This document shows, piece after piece, positions 25,201 through 32,313 of a DNA stretch of 35,648 bases. The translations under genes and the position numbers were made by a program. How positions within the stretch are numbered: position 1 is the stretch's first letter; every line of letters starts with the position of its first letter. The notes under the pieces are model-generated. The model searched no databases and had not been told where the DNA came from. It saw only the letters and a list, made by a program, of their open reading frames with translations. Source of the DNA: an uncultured Pseudoxanthomonas sp. (GTDB lineage Bacteria; Pseudomonadota; Gammaproteobacteria; Xanthomonadales; Xanthomonadaceae); assembly GCA_937975725.1 (NCBI GenBank), contig CALJUL010000062.1, forward strand, positions 1 through 35,648, written 5' to 3'.

Positions 25201-25458
25201 GGCGGTGGCGCCGTCCTGCAGCGCCTTGGACAGCAGTTCCAGTTCCTCGGCCACCATCGCCGGGGCGTACAGCTCCACCATGCGCAGCGTGCCCTGCACC
25301 TGGTGCAGGTAGCCGGCGCAGAAGCGCATGCGGCCGGTGTCGGCGGGGCTTTCGACGAAGGCCTCGATCTCCTGCCGCGCCAGCCGCAGGGTCTCGTCCA
25401 GCTCGGGCTTCACCCAGCCGAGCACGGCGTGGCTCATGGCTTCGCGCAGCGCGCTCAT
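19198..25458 (-). CDS. chpA: ChpA/PilL hybrid chemotaxis histidine kinase
   Basis: This 2086-residue CheA-type kinase controls twitching motility. It begins with a FimL-like region (1-410) with one Hpt-type His (His52 in LHQVQG) and two related helical segments without His. Hpt domains follow with His614 (FHTLKGSG), His788 (MHTMNG) and His1358 (LHTLKGG). Long Ala/Glu/Asp-rich linkers lie at about 412-555 and 875-1310. The kinase core has a dimerisation region (about 1485-1640) and an ATPase domain (N box HLLRNSVAHG at 1675-1684, GRGVGMDVV at 1770-1778). A CheW-like domain (about 1805-1945) precedes a C-terminal receiver (Asp1968-1969, Asp2012, Lys2064), which looks active. GGAGG lies before the ATG. 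It is shorter than Pseudomonas ChpA (~2470). The gene is called pilL in Xylella. Confidence 0.96.
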   Translation of the reverse strand: MSALREAMSHAVLGWVKPELDETLRLARQEIEAFVESPADTGRMRFCAGYLHQVQGTLRMVELYAPAMVAEELELLSKALQDGATADREEACATLMRGVVLLPDYLERLQEGHRDIPIVLLPLLNEIRAARGAAGINESMLFPPGVQPDAAAPSEAEIDHARSSLSGRNRELLDTVGNAVKEELLRVKDALDLHLRTHSDAQELEPQVAELGNVADTLGMMGLGMARDVVLQQRDTLREVAAGHRPADEGTLLDVAGALLYVDASLDDQVDRLGGDGAVADPSAAESQRTVEVLAQEAIINFAGARERFIAFIETNWDHAELAEVPRLLDEVAGALRMLELAQAGDYVVGVRRYVSGELIGKKRVPGGQQLDTLADAMASLEYYLEALRERRPNREDILEITRGSLETLRYWPLPAEEAAVEAAPAEPAAAAPAEAEAEVTAAAPEAAAPAAIDFSALSLSPLEAAAPSAVAASHNPFDPVGFEEAAAPPAPETAAPAAPPQSADADDVVDAADAVDIAEEAVAAAAPAAEPGPEPAAESVPDLRHAVAEVTARPAEPMAGGFDGDSSDIDDEIRDVFLEEFDEEIQNLQQLLPAWRANPEELDRLRPIRRVFHTLKGSGRLVGAKTLGEFSWKVENMLNRVLDRTREPTPAIEALLAQACDALPQLNAALRGQGPVTADLAGLQDVADRLAAGEEAHYSDEPAARPEGGIDAEIAEAPVVAAPAARDETPAVPYDAEPEGTPASVDAVLREILEAEVDNHLDTVDTWLLEAQVQPQPASEELLRAMHTMNGALAMADVPEITGVTAPAEQYVKRLLAAGQTPSPEGVAALADTAQAIRRSVAALLAPSPRIPAFTALAGRLADLRDSLPDLRQQVHIVDDARQSTYVEQTTGGTPPPVAPIDAELSALDLSAYLDEGAAGLSDAAVAGETLVDAEAPSAASDAAPPASAEGVTFYDIDYRIVPRSHAHEGDVGGPTPEDAVPTDAGFNAQSAATGIDASSFDASAPSASPEEISLAATPEGAIAGTAGDAFAGEDAIEAGEEAAEALAADADALPSADESSSIYIEEQADSDAGRDAEAVEAGGDTLDAEVLELAVLDDAGGLTLVDEDQMVLAGDEESLGLDDAGTAVDGEAVVAETDAGVDADTRVDADVDAVAGTDGEATPETLSDAEAASAPSDDDLAAIEEGTSAAATAEALESAEASDNGDAGSMIADADTGTELEAESEAEAHAEAEATEAEAEAEAEAETAEAFAEATPEGEAPAEEDAALAPVPADGDGTGPEAVASDEAEEHAVSSAAADQPEPGEALDLTGLDLDLVEIFIEEGNDLLDHSDDLLAKLRETPEERALVTSLQRDLHTLKGGARMAGLHAVGDLGHAIESMLESIAAQRAELDRPAIRLLERGFDALHTQLAHVTARRAVSIPEGMIAEFTARARGIELPAAPAAPAAPTAPVELAPLSAPIDTEAAAAAAANAEEDVFPMGQQEQVRVRADLLDRLVNHAGEVAIYRARLEQQLGAFRGAMAELDRTNIRLHDQLRRLDLETEAQIVARYQREQDKQDPTFDPLELDRFSTLQQLSRALAESAADISGLQGVLDDLARQYDSLLQQQSRVSSELQDGLMRARMLPFEGIVPRLRRVLRQAAGETHKQVNLQVSGTHGEMDRNVLDRMTAPLEHLLRNSVAHGLETPKERRKAGKPEEGTVHVALRREGSEMVLVVSDDGAGLDRAAIRRRAEQRGLVPPDAVLSDAELDRLILEPGFSTYDQVSQLAGRGVGMDVVHNEVRQLGGSLEIMSVPGQGATFILRLPQTLAVSQAVFVQIGETQFAVPVAAVSGIGRISHARFSAGVGSYHYAGEDYPLYNLGHLVGQGPAKAEGQPQVPLLLVRSGDLRAAVAVDQVLGNREIVVKPVGPQIASIPGIYGATITGDGSVVVILDAAPLVRRHLAQPAQPEQPAATVEQRRVPLVMVVDDSLTMRKVTGRVLERHNFEVTVARDGVEALEKLEERVPDLMLLDIEMPRMDGYELATAMKADPRFKDVPIVMITSRTGDKHRQRAFDIGVQRYLGKPYQELDLMRNVYDLLGIARVRE
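21715..21750 (-). repeat. Hexamer microsatellite inside chpA coding for Ala-Glu repeats
   Basis: TTCGGC on the plus strand (GCCGAA in the gene) is repeated six times, the last copy with one change. It encodes the Ala-Glu run near residues 1237-1248 of the ChpA linker. Further imperfect copies flank it. A 6-base unit changes length without shifting the frame. Confidence 0.85.
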
Positions 25459-25532
25459 GCACGGCCTCCGGTGGCGGCGCGGAGGCCGGCGGCCTCGCGC
25501 GGCGGTTGGGCGGCGGGGATCAGGGCGTTCAT
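25455..25532 (-). CDS. Candidate 25-codon leader ORF coupled to chpA
   Basis: Between pilJ and chpA a small frame runs from ATG (25532) to a TGA that overlaps the chpA start codon as ATGA. The predicted peptide starts MNALIPAAQPPREAAG and matches nothing I know. GGGGA lies about 8 bases before its ATG. The chpA gene has its own GGAGG inside this ORF, so coupling is possible but not required. It may be chance in GC-rich DNA. Confidence 0.3.
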   Translation of the reverse strand: MNALIPAAQPPREAAGLRAATGGRA

Positions 25533-25548
25533 GCGGCGGTCCCCGTGC

Positions 25549-27585
25549 TCAACCCGGCAGCTTGAAGTCGGCGACCGAGCGGCGCAGGTCCGAGGCCAGT
25601 TGCGCCAGGTGGCCGATGGATTCGGCGGTCTGCCCGGCGCCCAGCGAGGTCTGCGAGGTGATCTGGCGGATCACGCCCATGGTCTGGGTGATGTCCTGCG
25701 CGGCGGAGGACTGCTGCTGCGCGGCGCTGGAGATGTTGCGGATGAGGTTGTTGAGGTCGTGGGACACGCGCTCGATCTCGCCCAGCGCGGTGCCGGCGTC
25801 CTCGGCCAGGCGGGCGCCGGACACCACTTCGGCGGTGGTCTGCTCCATCGAGCTGACCGCCTCGTTGGTGTCGGCCTGGATGGTCTGCACCAGCGATTCG
25901 ATGCGGCGGGTCGCCAGCGAAGTGCGTTCGGCCAGGCGCTGCACTTCGTCGGCCACCACCGCGAAACCGCGGCCCGCTTCGCCGGCCGAAGCCGCCTGCA
26001 CGGCCGCGTTGAGCGCCAGGATGTTGGTCTGCTCGGAAATGTCGTTGATCAGTTCCACCACCGAGCCGATCTCCTGCGAGGACTCGCCCAGGCGCTTGAT
26101 GCGCTTGGAGGTCTCCTGGATCTGGTCGCGGATCTGGTCCATGCCGCGGATGGTCTCGCGCACCACGCCGGCGCCCTCGGTGGCGATCTGCACCGAGCGC
26201 TGCGCCACTTCGGCCGACTCGGTGGAGTTCTTCGACACCTGGTCGATGCTGGTGGCGATCTCGCTGATGCGGTCGGAGGCGGTGGTAATCTGGTCGGCCT
26301 GGTGGCCGGCGGCCTCGGCCAGTTGCAGCGCGGTGGCCTGGGTTTCCTGGGTCGAGGCCGCCACCTGCACCGAGGTGTCGTTGATCGTGGTCACCAGGTT
26401 GCGCAACTCGTCCACGGCGTAGTTGATGGCGTCGGCGATGGCGCCGGTCATGTCCTCGGTCACCGAGGCCTTCACGGTCAGGTCGCCTTCGCCGAGCGAG
26501 GAGATTTCGTCCAGCAGCCGCATGATCGCCTGCTGGTTGCGGCTGTTGTATTCCACCTGGGTCTGGTAGCGCACTTCCTGCTCGCGCTGGCGGGTACGGT
26601 ACAGCGACAGCAGCAGGCCGACGATGGACACCAGCGCCGCGGCGCCGGAGGTGATGCCCAGCCAGAAGTTGGGGAACAGGCGGGTGTCGCGCACCGAGCC
26701 GAACGCCGAGAACGCCTGGAACAGGTTGGTGCTGTCCTGGAGCATCTGGCCGGAGCCGTTGGTCAGCGCGGCGGCGGCGGACTGCGCGGCGAACAGGTTG
26801 CGCGAGCTGGCCAGGATGGCGTCCAGGTCCTTCTTCATCGTGGCCCACAGCGCCTGCGACTGGTCCAGCGCGGCCAGCGCGCCGGCGTTGCGCACGGGGG
26901 CGATGCCCAGGTCGGGGTTGCCGTTGCGCAGGCCCTCGATCACCTGGCCGAACAGTACGGCGTCGCGGCCCAGCGCGTCGCCCGCGGTGGCGGCGCCGGC
27001 GCCGCCGGCGCGGATCTCGGTCACGCGGCGGGCCATGGTGCCGGCCAGCACGACCTGCTGCAACGCGCTGTAGATCTGCGAGGACGGCGCGCCGCCGGCG
27101 GACATGGCGCGCACCACTTCGTTCAACTGCGCCTGCAACTGCGGCACCTGGGTGGCGAAGCGGTCGGCGTTGCCGGCCAGCGCCAGCACCGCGGCCTCGG
27201 AGGCGACGATCTGGTCGGCGTTCTTGCCCAACGGGCTCCAGGTGGCGGTCAGCTTGGCCAGCGGGCCGGAGATGTTGCCCTCGTTGCCATAACTGCTCTG
27301 CAGGTAGAGCACGGTCGATTCGATCGCCTGCTTGGTCTCCTTGAACGTCTTGAACGCCTCGGCGTTGCCGGCCACCGCTTCGCGGCCCTGGTTGGCCAAC
27401 TGCTGCGACAGCACGCGCATGTCCGACGCCCCGGTGCTGGCGCCGGACAGGCGGCTGCCCTTGTAAGTCGAAACGCCGGTGTTGGCGCCGAAGACCAGCA
27501 CCGACAGCGCCAGCAACAGCAACCAGAAGTTGTTGCCGAAACTGCCGATCTTGCCGGCGCTAGGAGAATCCGTCGCAGTGCTCAT
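25549..27585 (-). CDS. pilJ: Type IV pilus methyl-accepting receptor PilJ
   Basis: This 678-residue receptor has a membrane helix at about 20-36, a periplasmic sensor region (38-304) and a second helix at about 308-330. A HAMP-type region follows (about 331-400). The signalling domain (about 400-670) ends with ADFKLPG. The hairpin tip reads SEQTNILALNAAVQAASAGEAGRGFAVVADEV (517-548), a PilJ-type version of the MCP tip. In Pseudomonas PilJ senses pilus-related surface contact and feeds ChpA. Potential Gln/Glu methylation sites cannot be assigned by eye, and neither a PilK/CheR methyltransferase nor an intact CheB is encoded in this block. The gene lies 35 bases after pilI. Confidence 0.95.
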   Translation of the reverse strand: MSTATDSPSAGKIGSFGNNFWLLLLALSVLVFGANTGVSTYKGSRLSGASTGASDMRVLSQQLANQGREAVAGNAEAFKTFKETKQAIESTVLYLQSSYGNEGNISGPLAKLTATWSPLGKNADQIVASEAAVLALAGNADRFATQVPQLQAQLNEVVRAMSAGGAPSSQIYSALQQVVLAGTMARRVTEIRAGGAGAATAGDALGRDAVLFGQVIEGLRNGNPDLGIAPVRNAGALAALDQSQALWATMKKDLDAILASSRNLFAAQSAAAALTNGSGQMLQDSTNLFQAFSAFGSVRDTRLFPNFWLGITSGAAALVSIVGLLLSLYRTRQREQEVRYQTQVEYNSRNQQAIMRLLDEISSLGEGDLTVKASVTEDMTGAIADAINYAVDELRNLVTTINDTSVQVAASTQETQATALQLAEAAGHQADQITTASDRISEIATSIDQVSKNSTESAEVAQRSVQIATEGAGVVRETIRGMDQIRDQIQETSKRIKRLGESSQEIGSVVELINDISEQTNILALNAAVQAASAGEAGRGFAVVADEVQRLAERTSLATRRIESLVQTIQADTNEAVSSMEQTTAEVVSGARLAEDAGTALGEIERVSHDLNNLIRNISSAAQQQSSAAQDITQTMGVIRQITSQTSLGAGQTAESIGHLAQLASDLRRSVADFKLPG

Positions 27586-27620
27586 CGCTCAACCCCTGGA
27601 AATGGTACGTACGGCCGCGT

Positions 27621-28154
27621 TCAGAGCGCGGCCTGACGGAACTCGGGCGTGCGCGCGAGCAACCCCAGCGCAAACACGCCCCAATGCTGATCGTCGCCGG
27701 CAAAGGCGCGATCGATGAAATGCCCGTAGCGACCGTCCGCCAGGTCCCCCGGCTCGACCTGCTGCGACTCGTGGAAGCTGCGCTGGCCGTACAGTTCGTC
27801 GATGGTCAGCGCCACGTCGCCGCCGGCCTGGCGCATCACCAGCACGCGCTGGCCTTCGTGCAGCACGGTGCGCTCGCCTTCGAGGAACTGCTTGAGGTCC
27901 ACCACCGGGAACAGGTTGCCGCGCAGGTTGCCGATCCCCAGCAGCCACGGCTGCGCGCCAGGCACCGGCGTGACCGGCGGCATCGGCACGATCTCGACCA
28001 CCTCGCCGAAACCGGAGATCAGGCGACGCCTGCCCACCCGGTAGCCCACGCCGCGGTACTGGTCGCGGCCGATATCGCGCGCCGGCTGCGCCACGGCGTG
28101 CGCCAGGCTGCGGCGCTCGTATTCGGCCAGCGTGTCGAACGGTGTGCGGATCAT
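27621..28154 (-). CDS. pilI: CheW-like adaptor PilI
   Basis: This 177-residue CheW-domain protein matches PilI in length (178 in Pseudomonas) and layout. A short N-terminal helix (PFDTLAEYERRSLAHAV) precedes the CheW fold, which contains WLLGIGNLRGNLFPVVDLKQFL, the usual GxxNLRGxxxPVxDL core. VLVMRQAGGDVALTIDELYG follows and the C-terminus ends in a short helix. It should link the PilJ receptor to ChpA. The open frame extends far upstream, but the ATG at 28154 gives the conserved N-terminus and lies 50 bases after pilG. No pilH lies between pilG and pilI, unlike Pseudomonas. Confidence 0.95.
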   Translation of the reverse strand: MIRTPFDTLAEYERRSLAHAVAQPARDIGRDQYRGVGYRVGRRRLISGFGEVVEIVPMPPVTPVPGAQPWLLGIGNLRGNLFPVVDLKQFLEGERTVLHEGQRVLVMRQAGGDVALTIDELYGQRSFHESQQVEPGDLADGRYGHFIDRAFAGDDQHWGVFALGLLARTPEFRQAAL

Positions 28155-28204
28155 CGCCCGCCCCCTGTGCACTCGTTGCGGAAGGTCGCCACGGCGCCAG
28201 CCCC

Positions 28205-28606
28205 TCAGGCGCTGACGTGGGCGCGGATGGCGTCGAGGAGTTCCTCGCGCGTGAACGGCTTGGTCAGGTACTGCTCCGAGCCGACGATGCGTCCGCGCGC
28301 CTTGTCGAACAGGCTGTCCTTGGACGAGAGCATGATGACCGGCGTGGACTTGAACACCTGGTTGTTCTTGATCAGCGCGCAGGTCTGGTAGCCGTCCAGG
28401 CGCGGCATCATGATGTCCACGAAGATGATCTGCGGCTGCTGGTCGGCGATCTTGGCCAAAGCCTCGAAGCCGTCGGTCGCGGTCACCACCTCGCAACCCT
28501 CGCGCTTGAGCAGGGTTTCCGCGGTGCGGCGGATGGTTTTCGAGTCATCGATCACCATGACCCTGAGGCCGTTGAGTCCCCCGGCCTGGCCTTCATTCTG
28601 CGTCAT
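28205..28606 (-). CDS. pilG: Type IV pilus response regulator PilG
   Basis: This 133-residue single-domain receiver closely follows Pseudomonas PilG: LRVMVIDDSKTIRRTAETLL at the N-terminus, phosphoacceptor Asp64 in IIFVDIMMPRLDGY, and IMLSSKDSLFDKARGRIVGS later, with Lys116 in TKPF. The acidic pair is Asp20-Asp21. PilG takes phosphate from ChpA and promotes pilus extension and cAMP-linked outputs. It is the first gene of the Pil-Chp operon, 60 bases downstream of a strong predicted promoter. It diverges from gshB across 243 bases, the same neighbour as in Pseudomonas. Confidence 0.97.
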   Translation of the reverse strand: MTQNEGQAGGLNGLRVMVIDDSKTIRRTAETLLKREGCEVVTATDGFEALAKIADQQPQIIFVDIMMPRLDGYQTCALIKNNQVFKSTPVIMLSSKDSLFDKARGRIVGSEQYLTKPFTREELLDAIRAHVSA

Positions 28607-28665
28607 TACCTGAGTTCCCCGTGCGCGCGGCGCTTCATAGACGGACCGGCCCCGCTGCGTTGCTA

Positions 28666-28696
28666 CTTATATCCCAATCCCGGCGCGCAGTGTCAA
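28666..28696 (-). promoter_or_regulatory. Predicted sigma-70 promoter of the pilG operon
   Basis: On the minus strand a perfect -35 box TTGACA (28691-28696) is followed, after 19 bases, by TATAAG (28666-28671); the register GATATA gives 17 bases but a worse match. Initiation would fall near 28659, leaving a ~53-base leader before pilG. The spacer is slightly long, so the -10 register is uncertain. Confidence 0.6.
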
Positions 28697-28812
28697 GACG
28701 CGCTCCCGGCCGCGCCGCCGCGGCCATGCATCATGTGAACTGTGCCGCAATTTGCCGCGCGCGGCCGATGCGCGGCCCGCGCCTGCGCTCCGCGGTCGCA
28801 TCCACGCCGGCC

Positions 28813-28821
28813 TGTTAACAT
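28813..28821 (+). promoter_or_regulatory. Possible extended -10 element upstream of gshB
   Basis: TGTTAACAT contains a TG extension followed by TAACAT, which shares four of six bases with the -10 consensus. It would start transcription about 20 bases before the gshB ATG. No good -35 is visible, and TGTTAACA is also a perfect 8-base palindrome that could be a protein site. Confidence 0.3.
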
Positions 28822-28849
28822 CGCCGCGTCTCCCGCAAGACCATCCCCC

Positions 28850-29800
28850 ATGCCGCTGGACGTCGTCGTCGTCATGGACCCCATCGGGTCCATCAAGATC
28901 GCCAAGGACACCACCTTCGCCATGCTGCTGGAAGCCCAGCGGCGCGGCCACCGCCTGCACTACGTGGTGCCGGGGCGGCTGGCGCTGCGCGACGGCCGCG
29001 CCTGCGCGCAGGTCGCGCCGCTGGCGGTGAAGGACGACAAGGCCGGCTGGTTCACGCTCGGCCAGCCGCGCATGCTGGACTTCGGCCCGGGCCAGGCGGT
29101 GCTGATGCGGCGCGACCCGCCGGTGGACGAGCAGTACCTGTACGACACCCACGTGCTGGGCATCGCCCAGCAGGCTGGCGCGCTGATCGTCAACGACCCG
29201 CAGGGCCTGCGCGACTACAACGAGAAGCTGGCCGCGCTGCTGTTCCCGCAGTGCTGCCCGCCCACCCTGGTCAGCCGCGACCCGGCCGCGCTCAAGGCCT
29301 TCGTCGCCGAGCATGGCGAAACGGTGCTCAAGCCGCTGGACGGCATGGGCGGGCGCTCGATCTTCCGGGTGAAGGCCGGCGACCCCAACACCAACGTGAT
29401 CCTGGAGACCCTGGTCGGCGACGGCCGGCTGACCCTGGCGCAGCGCTTCATCCCCGGGATCAGGGACGGCGACAAGCGCGTGCTGCTGGTGGACGGCGAG
29501 CCGGTGGACTACGCGCTGGCGCGCATCCCGCAGGGCGACGAGTTCCGCGGCAACCTGGCCGCCGGCGGCCGCGGCGAGGGCCGCCCGCTGAGCGAGCGCG
29601 ACCGCTGGATCGCCGCCCAGGTCGGGCCGGAGATGAAGCGGCGCGGCATGCTGTTCGTCGGCCTGGACGTGATCGGCGACTACCTGACCGAGGTCAACGT
29701 CACCAGCCCCACCTGCGTGCGCGAGCTGGACGCGCAGTTCGGCCTGAACATCGCCGGCCTGCTGTTCGACGCGATCGAAGCCCGCATGCCCGGGGCATGA
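28850..29800 (+). CDS. gshB: Glutathione synthetase GshB
   Basis: This 316-residue ATP-grasp ligase joins gamma-glutamylcysteine and glycine, the last step of glutathione synthesis. The N-terminal VVVVMDPIGSIKIAKDTTFAML signature, the RRDPPVDEQYLYDTH motif (88-101), the nucleotide loop KPLDGMGGRSIF (161-172) and the C-terminal LTEVNVTSPTCVREL are all typical. The length is standard (about 315). The open frame extends upstream without a credible N-terminus, so the ATG at 28850 is preferred; it has no strong ribosome site. It diverges from pilG and is followed by a TonB-like gene after 144 bases, an order also seen around pilG in Pseudomonas. Confidence 0.97.
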   Translation: MPLDVVVVMDPIGSIKIAKDTTFAMLLEAQRRGHRLHYVVPGRLALRDGRACAQVAPLAVKDDKAGWFTLGQPRMLDFGPGQAVLMRRDPPVDEQYLYDTHVLGIAQQAGALIVNDPQGLRDYNEKLAALLFPQCCPPTLVSRDPAALKAFVAEHGETVLKPLDGMGGRSIFRVKAGDPNTNVILETLVGDGRLTLAQRFIPGIRDGDKRVLLVDGEPVDYALARIPQGDEFRGNLAAGGRGEGRPLSERDRWIAAQVGPEMKRRGMLFVGLDVIGDYLTEVNVTSPTCVRELDAQFGLNIAGLLFDAIEARMPGA

Positions 29801-29944
29801 CCGCCATCGATCTCGGCCCGGCCTCCTGCTCCCGCGGAAAGGCGGGCGAACGCGCGGCGGCCTTCACGGCGCGCGCGCGCTGCGGATTCCGCCCGGCCCT
29901 CGCCCTTCGTGCGCGCCGGTCGCCCTCGGGCACGGGGCACTAGC

Positions 29945-30820
29945 ATGTCCGCGGTGCCCGTCGCCCCGCCGAAGATCGGCGCCAACGAACGCCTCGGCGC
30001 CACCCTGGCCCTGTCGCTGATCGTGCACGGGCTGCTGGTGCTGGGCGTGGGCTTCGCCCTGGACGACGCGGCGCCGGTGGTGCCCACGCTGGACGTGATC
30101 CTCAGCCAGACCAGCACGCCGCTGACGCCGAAGGAAGCCGACTTCCTGGCCGCCGCCAACCAGCAGGGCGGCGGCGAGCACGACCAGGCCAGGCGCCCGC
30201 GCGACAACCAGGCCGGCTGGATCCCGCAGCCGGACACCGGCCTGGCGCCGCAGCCGCTGCGCGCGCAGACCACCGCGCCGGCGCCGCCGCCGGAAACCCG
30301 CGTGGTCACCACCCGCGCCGCCGACGCGCCTGCGCCCGTGCCGGAAACGCGCCCGCAGCCGGACCAGCCCGAACTGCCGCAGGGCGAACAGAAGGTGCAG
30401 CGCGACGCCGAGATGGCGCGGCTGGCGGCGGAATACCACCTGCGCTCGGAGCTGTACGCCAAGCGGCCCAAGCGCAAGTTCGTCTCGGCCAGCACCAAGG
30501 AATACGTCTACGCCAACTACCTGCGTGCCTGGGTGGACCGCGCCGAGCGCGTGGGCAACCTCAACTACCCGGACGAGGCGCGGCGCAAGCGCCTGGCCGG
30601 CATCCTGGTGATCAGCGTGGCGGTACGCCGCGACGGCAGCGTGGAGCAGACCCGCATCATCCAGTCCAGCGGCATCCCGCTGCTGGATTCCACCGCGCTG
30701 CGCATCGTGCGGCTGGCCGAGCCCTTCCCGCCGCTGCCGGAAACCAGCGAGAACGTCGACATCCTGCACGTCACCCGCACCTGGCGCTTCCTGCCGGGCG
30801 GCGAAGTGCGCGACGAATAG
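29945..30820 (+). CDS. TonB-like energy-transducing protein (TonB3-type)
   Basis: This 291-residue protein has an N-terminal membrane helix (about 17-39), a Pro/Gln/Ala-rich periplasmic spacer (about 45-150), a charged helical segment and a TonB C-terminal domain (about 195-290). The domain carries YPDEARRKRLAGILVISVAVR, the DGSVEQTRIIQSSG turn and AEPFPPLP. The spacer lacks the Glu-Pro/Lys-Pro repeats of classical TonB. No exbB or exbD lies nearby. In Pseudomonas the homologous position beside gshB and pilG holds tonB3, which is needed for twitching and pilus assembly; a similar role here is an inference from context. Confidence 0.88.
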   Translation: MSAVPVAPPKIGANERLGATLALSLIVHGLLVLGVGFALDDAAPVVPTLDVILSQTSTPLTPKEADFLAAANQQGGGEHDQARRPRDNQAGWIPQPDTGLAPQPLRAQTTAPAPPPETRVVTTRAADAPAPVPETRPQPDQPELPQGEQKVQRDAEMARLAAEYHLRSELYAKRPKRKFVSASTKEYVYANYLRAWVDRAERVGNLNYPDEARRKRLAGILVISVAVRRDGSVEQTRIIQSSGIPLLDSTALRIVRLAEPFPPLPETSENVDILHVTRTWRFLPGGEVRDE

Positions 30821-31100
30821 CGCCGGGACACACGCCGGGACACGGCCACCCGATCCCGCCGCCGTGCACGGCGCGGGCGCGAAGAACAAGGAAGGGGGCA
30901 CTACGGAGACCCGGCCGTGGCGGCAACGCGCCGCATCGCAGGGTTCCGCACATTCTACGCCCGCCGCGAAGGCAGCGTCCATGCAACGGCGCAATGCGTC
31001 GCGCGCTCAGTTCGTCCATGCTCGACCCTGACAGCGGCCGTGCCGGCACTCCACGGACGGTCGCGCCTACCCTCGCCTCCACCTTCGCACGGGACCCACG

Positions 31101-32282
31101 ATGCCTGCTTCCGGAACCAGGAAAACCGCCTCCACACGCAAATCCACGTCCACCCCCGCCTCCGCTCCGCGCAGGAAAGGCCCGCGCCAAGACGCCCGCG
31201 CGCGCCCGGTCGCCGGCGGCGACGTGGACCCGGTCGGATCGCCGCAGGCGCTGGAACGCGCCCGGGCCGACCGCGCCACCGGCGCCGCGCAGGAACGGCT
31301 GGCATCCTCGGTGATCCAGGTGATCGACGGCGACGGCGAGCGCGAGCGGCGCGCCAAGGAACTGCGCGCACTGATCGAAAGCGCCGACGAAGAGGACCGG
31401 CGCGCCCTGCGCCGCACCCTGAGCGAGCGCCTGGGCGAGGCAACCCTGCCCAGGACCGATCCCGACGAGGAGCTGGCCAAGGGCTGGCGCGACGGCGCCT
31501 ATCCGTACCGCAACCTGCTGCGCCGCTCCACCTACGAGAAGGAGAAGTTCCGCCTGCAGGTGGAACTGCTGAAGCTGCAGGCCTGGGTGAAGGACACCCG
31601 CCAGCGCGTGGTCATCCTGTTCGAGGGCCGCGACGCCGCCGGCAAGGGCGGCGCCATCAAGCGCTTCATGGAGCACCTCAACCCGCGCGGCGCGCGCGTG
31701 GTGGCGCTGGAGAAGCCCACCGAGACCGAGCGCGGCCAATGGTATTTCCAGCGCTACGTGCAGCACCTGCCCAGCCACGGCGAGATCGTGCTGTTCGACC
31801 GCAGTTGGTACAACCGCGCCGGCGTGGAGCGGGTGATGGGCTTCTGCAGCGACGAGGAGTACCACGAGTTCATGCGCCAGGTGCCGCAGTTCGAGCGCCA
31901 CCTGGCCGCCAGCGGCATCCACGTGATCAAGTTCTGGTTCAGCGTGAGCCGCGAGGAACAGCGCCGCCGCTTCAAGGAGCGCCGCGCGCATCCGCTCAAG
32001 CAGTGGAAGCTCAGCCCGATCGACATGGCCTCGCTGGACAAGTGGGACGACTACACCCGCGCCAAGGAAGCGATGTTCTTCGAGACCGACACCGCCGACG
32101 TGCCGTGGACCGTGGTCAAGAGCGACTGCAAGAAGCGCGCGCGCCTCAACGCGATGCGCTACGTGCTGCGCAAGCTGCCCTACGCCAACCGCGACCTGGA
32201 AAAGATCGGCAAGCTGGACCCGCTGATCGTCGGCCGCGCGCACGTGGTGTACGAGCGCGGCGAGAACCCCAACAGCCTGTAA
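31101..32282 (+). CDS. ppk2: Polyphosphate kinase 2 (PPK2)
   Basis: This 393-residue protein belongs to PPK2, which transfers phosphate between polyphosphate and nucleotides, usually favouring NDP or NMP phosphorylation. The P-loop reads FEGRDAAGKGG (174-184), the Walker B-like stretch is LFDRSWYNRAG (231-241), and the Arg-rich lid is about 282-304 (SREEQRRRFKERRAHPLKQWK). The core begins near residue 120 (KGWRDGAYPYRNLLRR). The first ~115 residues are a Lys/Arg/Ser/Pro-rich extension plus a helical segment; translation might start later. The 280 bases between the TonB-like gene and this one hold no gene I can support. It converges on tsaB; a 14-base GC palindrome lies in the 31-base gap. Confidence 0.94.
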   Translation: MPASGTRKTASTRKSTSTPASAPRRKGPRQDARARPVAGGDVDPVGSPQALERARADRATGAAQERLASSVIQVIDGDGERERRAKELRALIESADEEDRRALRRTLSERLGEATLPRTDPDEELAKGWRDGAYPYRNLLRRSTYEKEKFRLQVELLKLQAWVKDTRQRVVILFEGRDAAGKGGAIKRFMEHLNPRGARVVALEKPTETERGQWYFQRYVQHLPSHGEIVLFDRSWYNRAGVERVMGFCSDEEYHEFMRQVPQFERHLAASGIHVIKFWFSVSREEQRRRFKERRAHPLKQWKLSPIDMASLDKWDDYTRAKEAMFFETDTADVPWTVVKSDCKKRARLNAMRYVLRKLPYANRDLEKIGKLDPLIVGRAHVVYERGENPNSL

Positions 32283-32313
32283 CCCTGACGCCGCGCGCGG
32301 CGGGCGCGGGCGG

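Noticed and set aside
19024..27636. An uninterrupted plus-strand frame of 2870 codons opposite chpA and pilJ
   Set aside because: It is the antisense shadow of genes with strong domain matches. Its product is His/Gly/Arg-rich with no domain, as expected from third-position GC bias.
32289..32302. A 14-base perfect GC palindrome between ppk2 and tsaB, considered as a terminator
   Set aside because: It has no loop bases or T-tract on either strand, so it does not meet the pattern of an intrinsic terminator.
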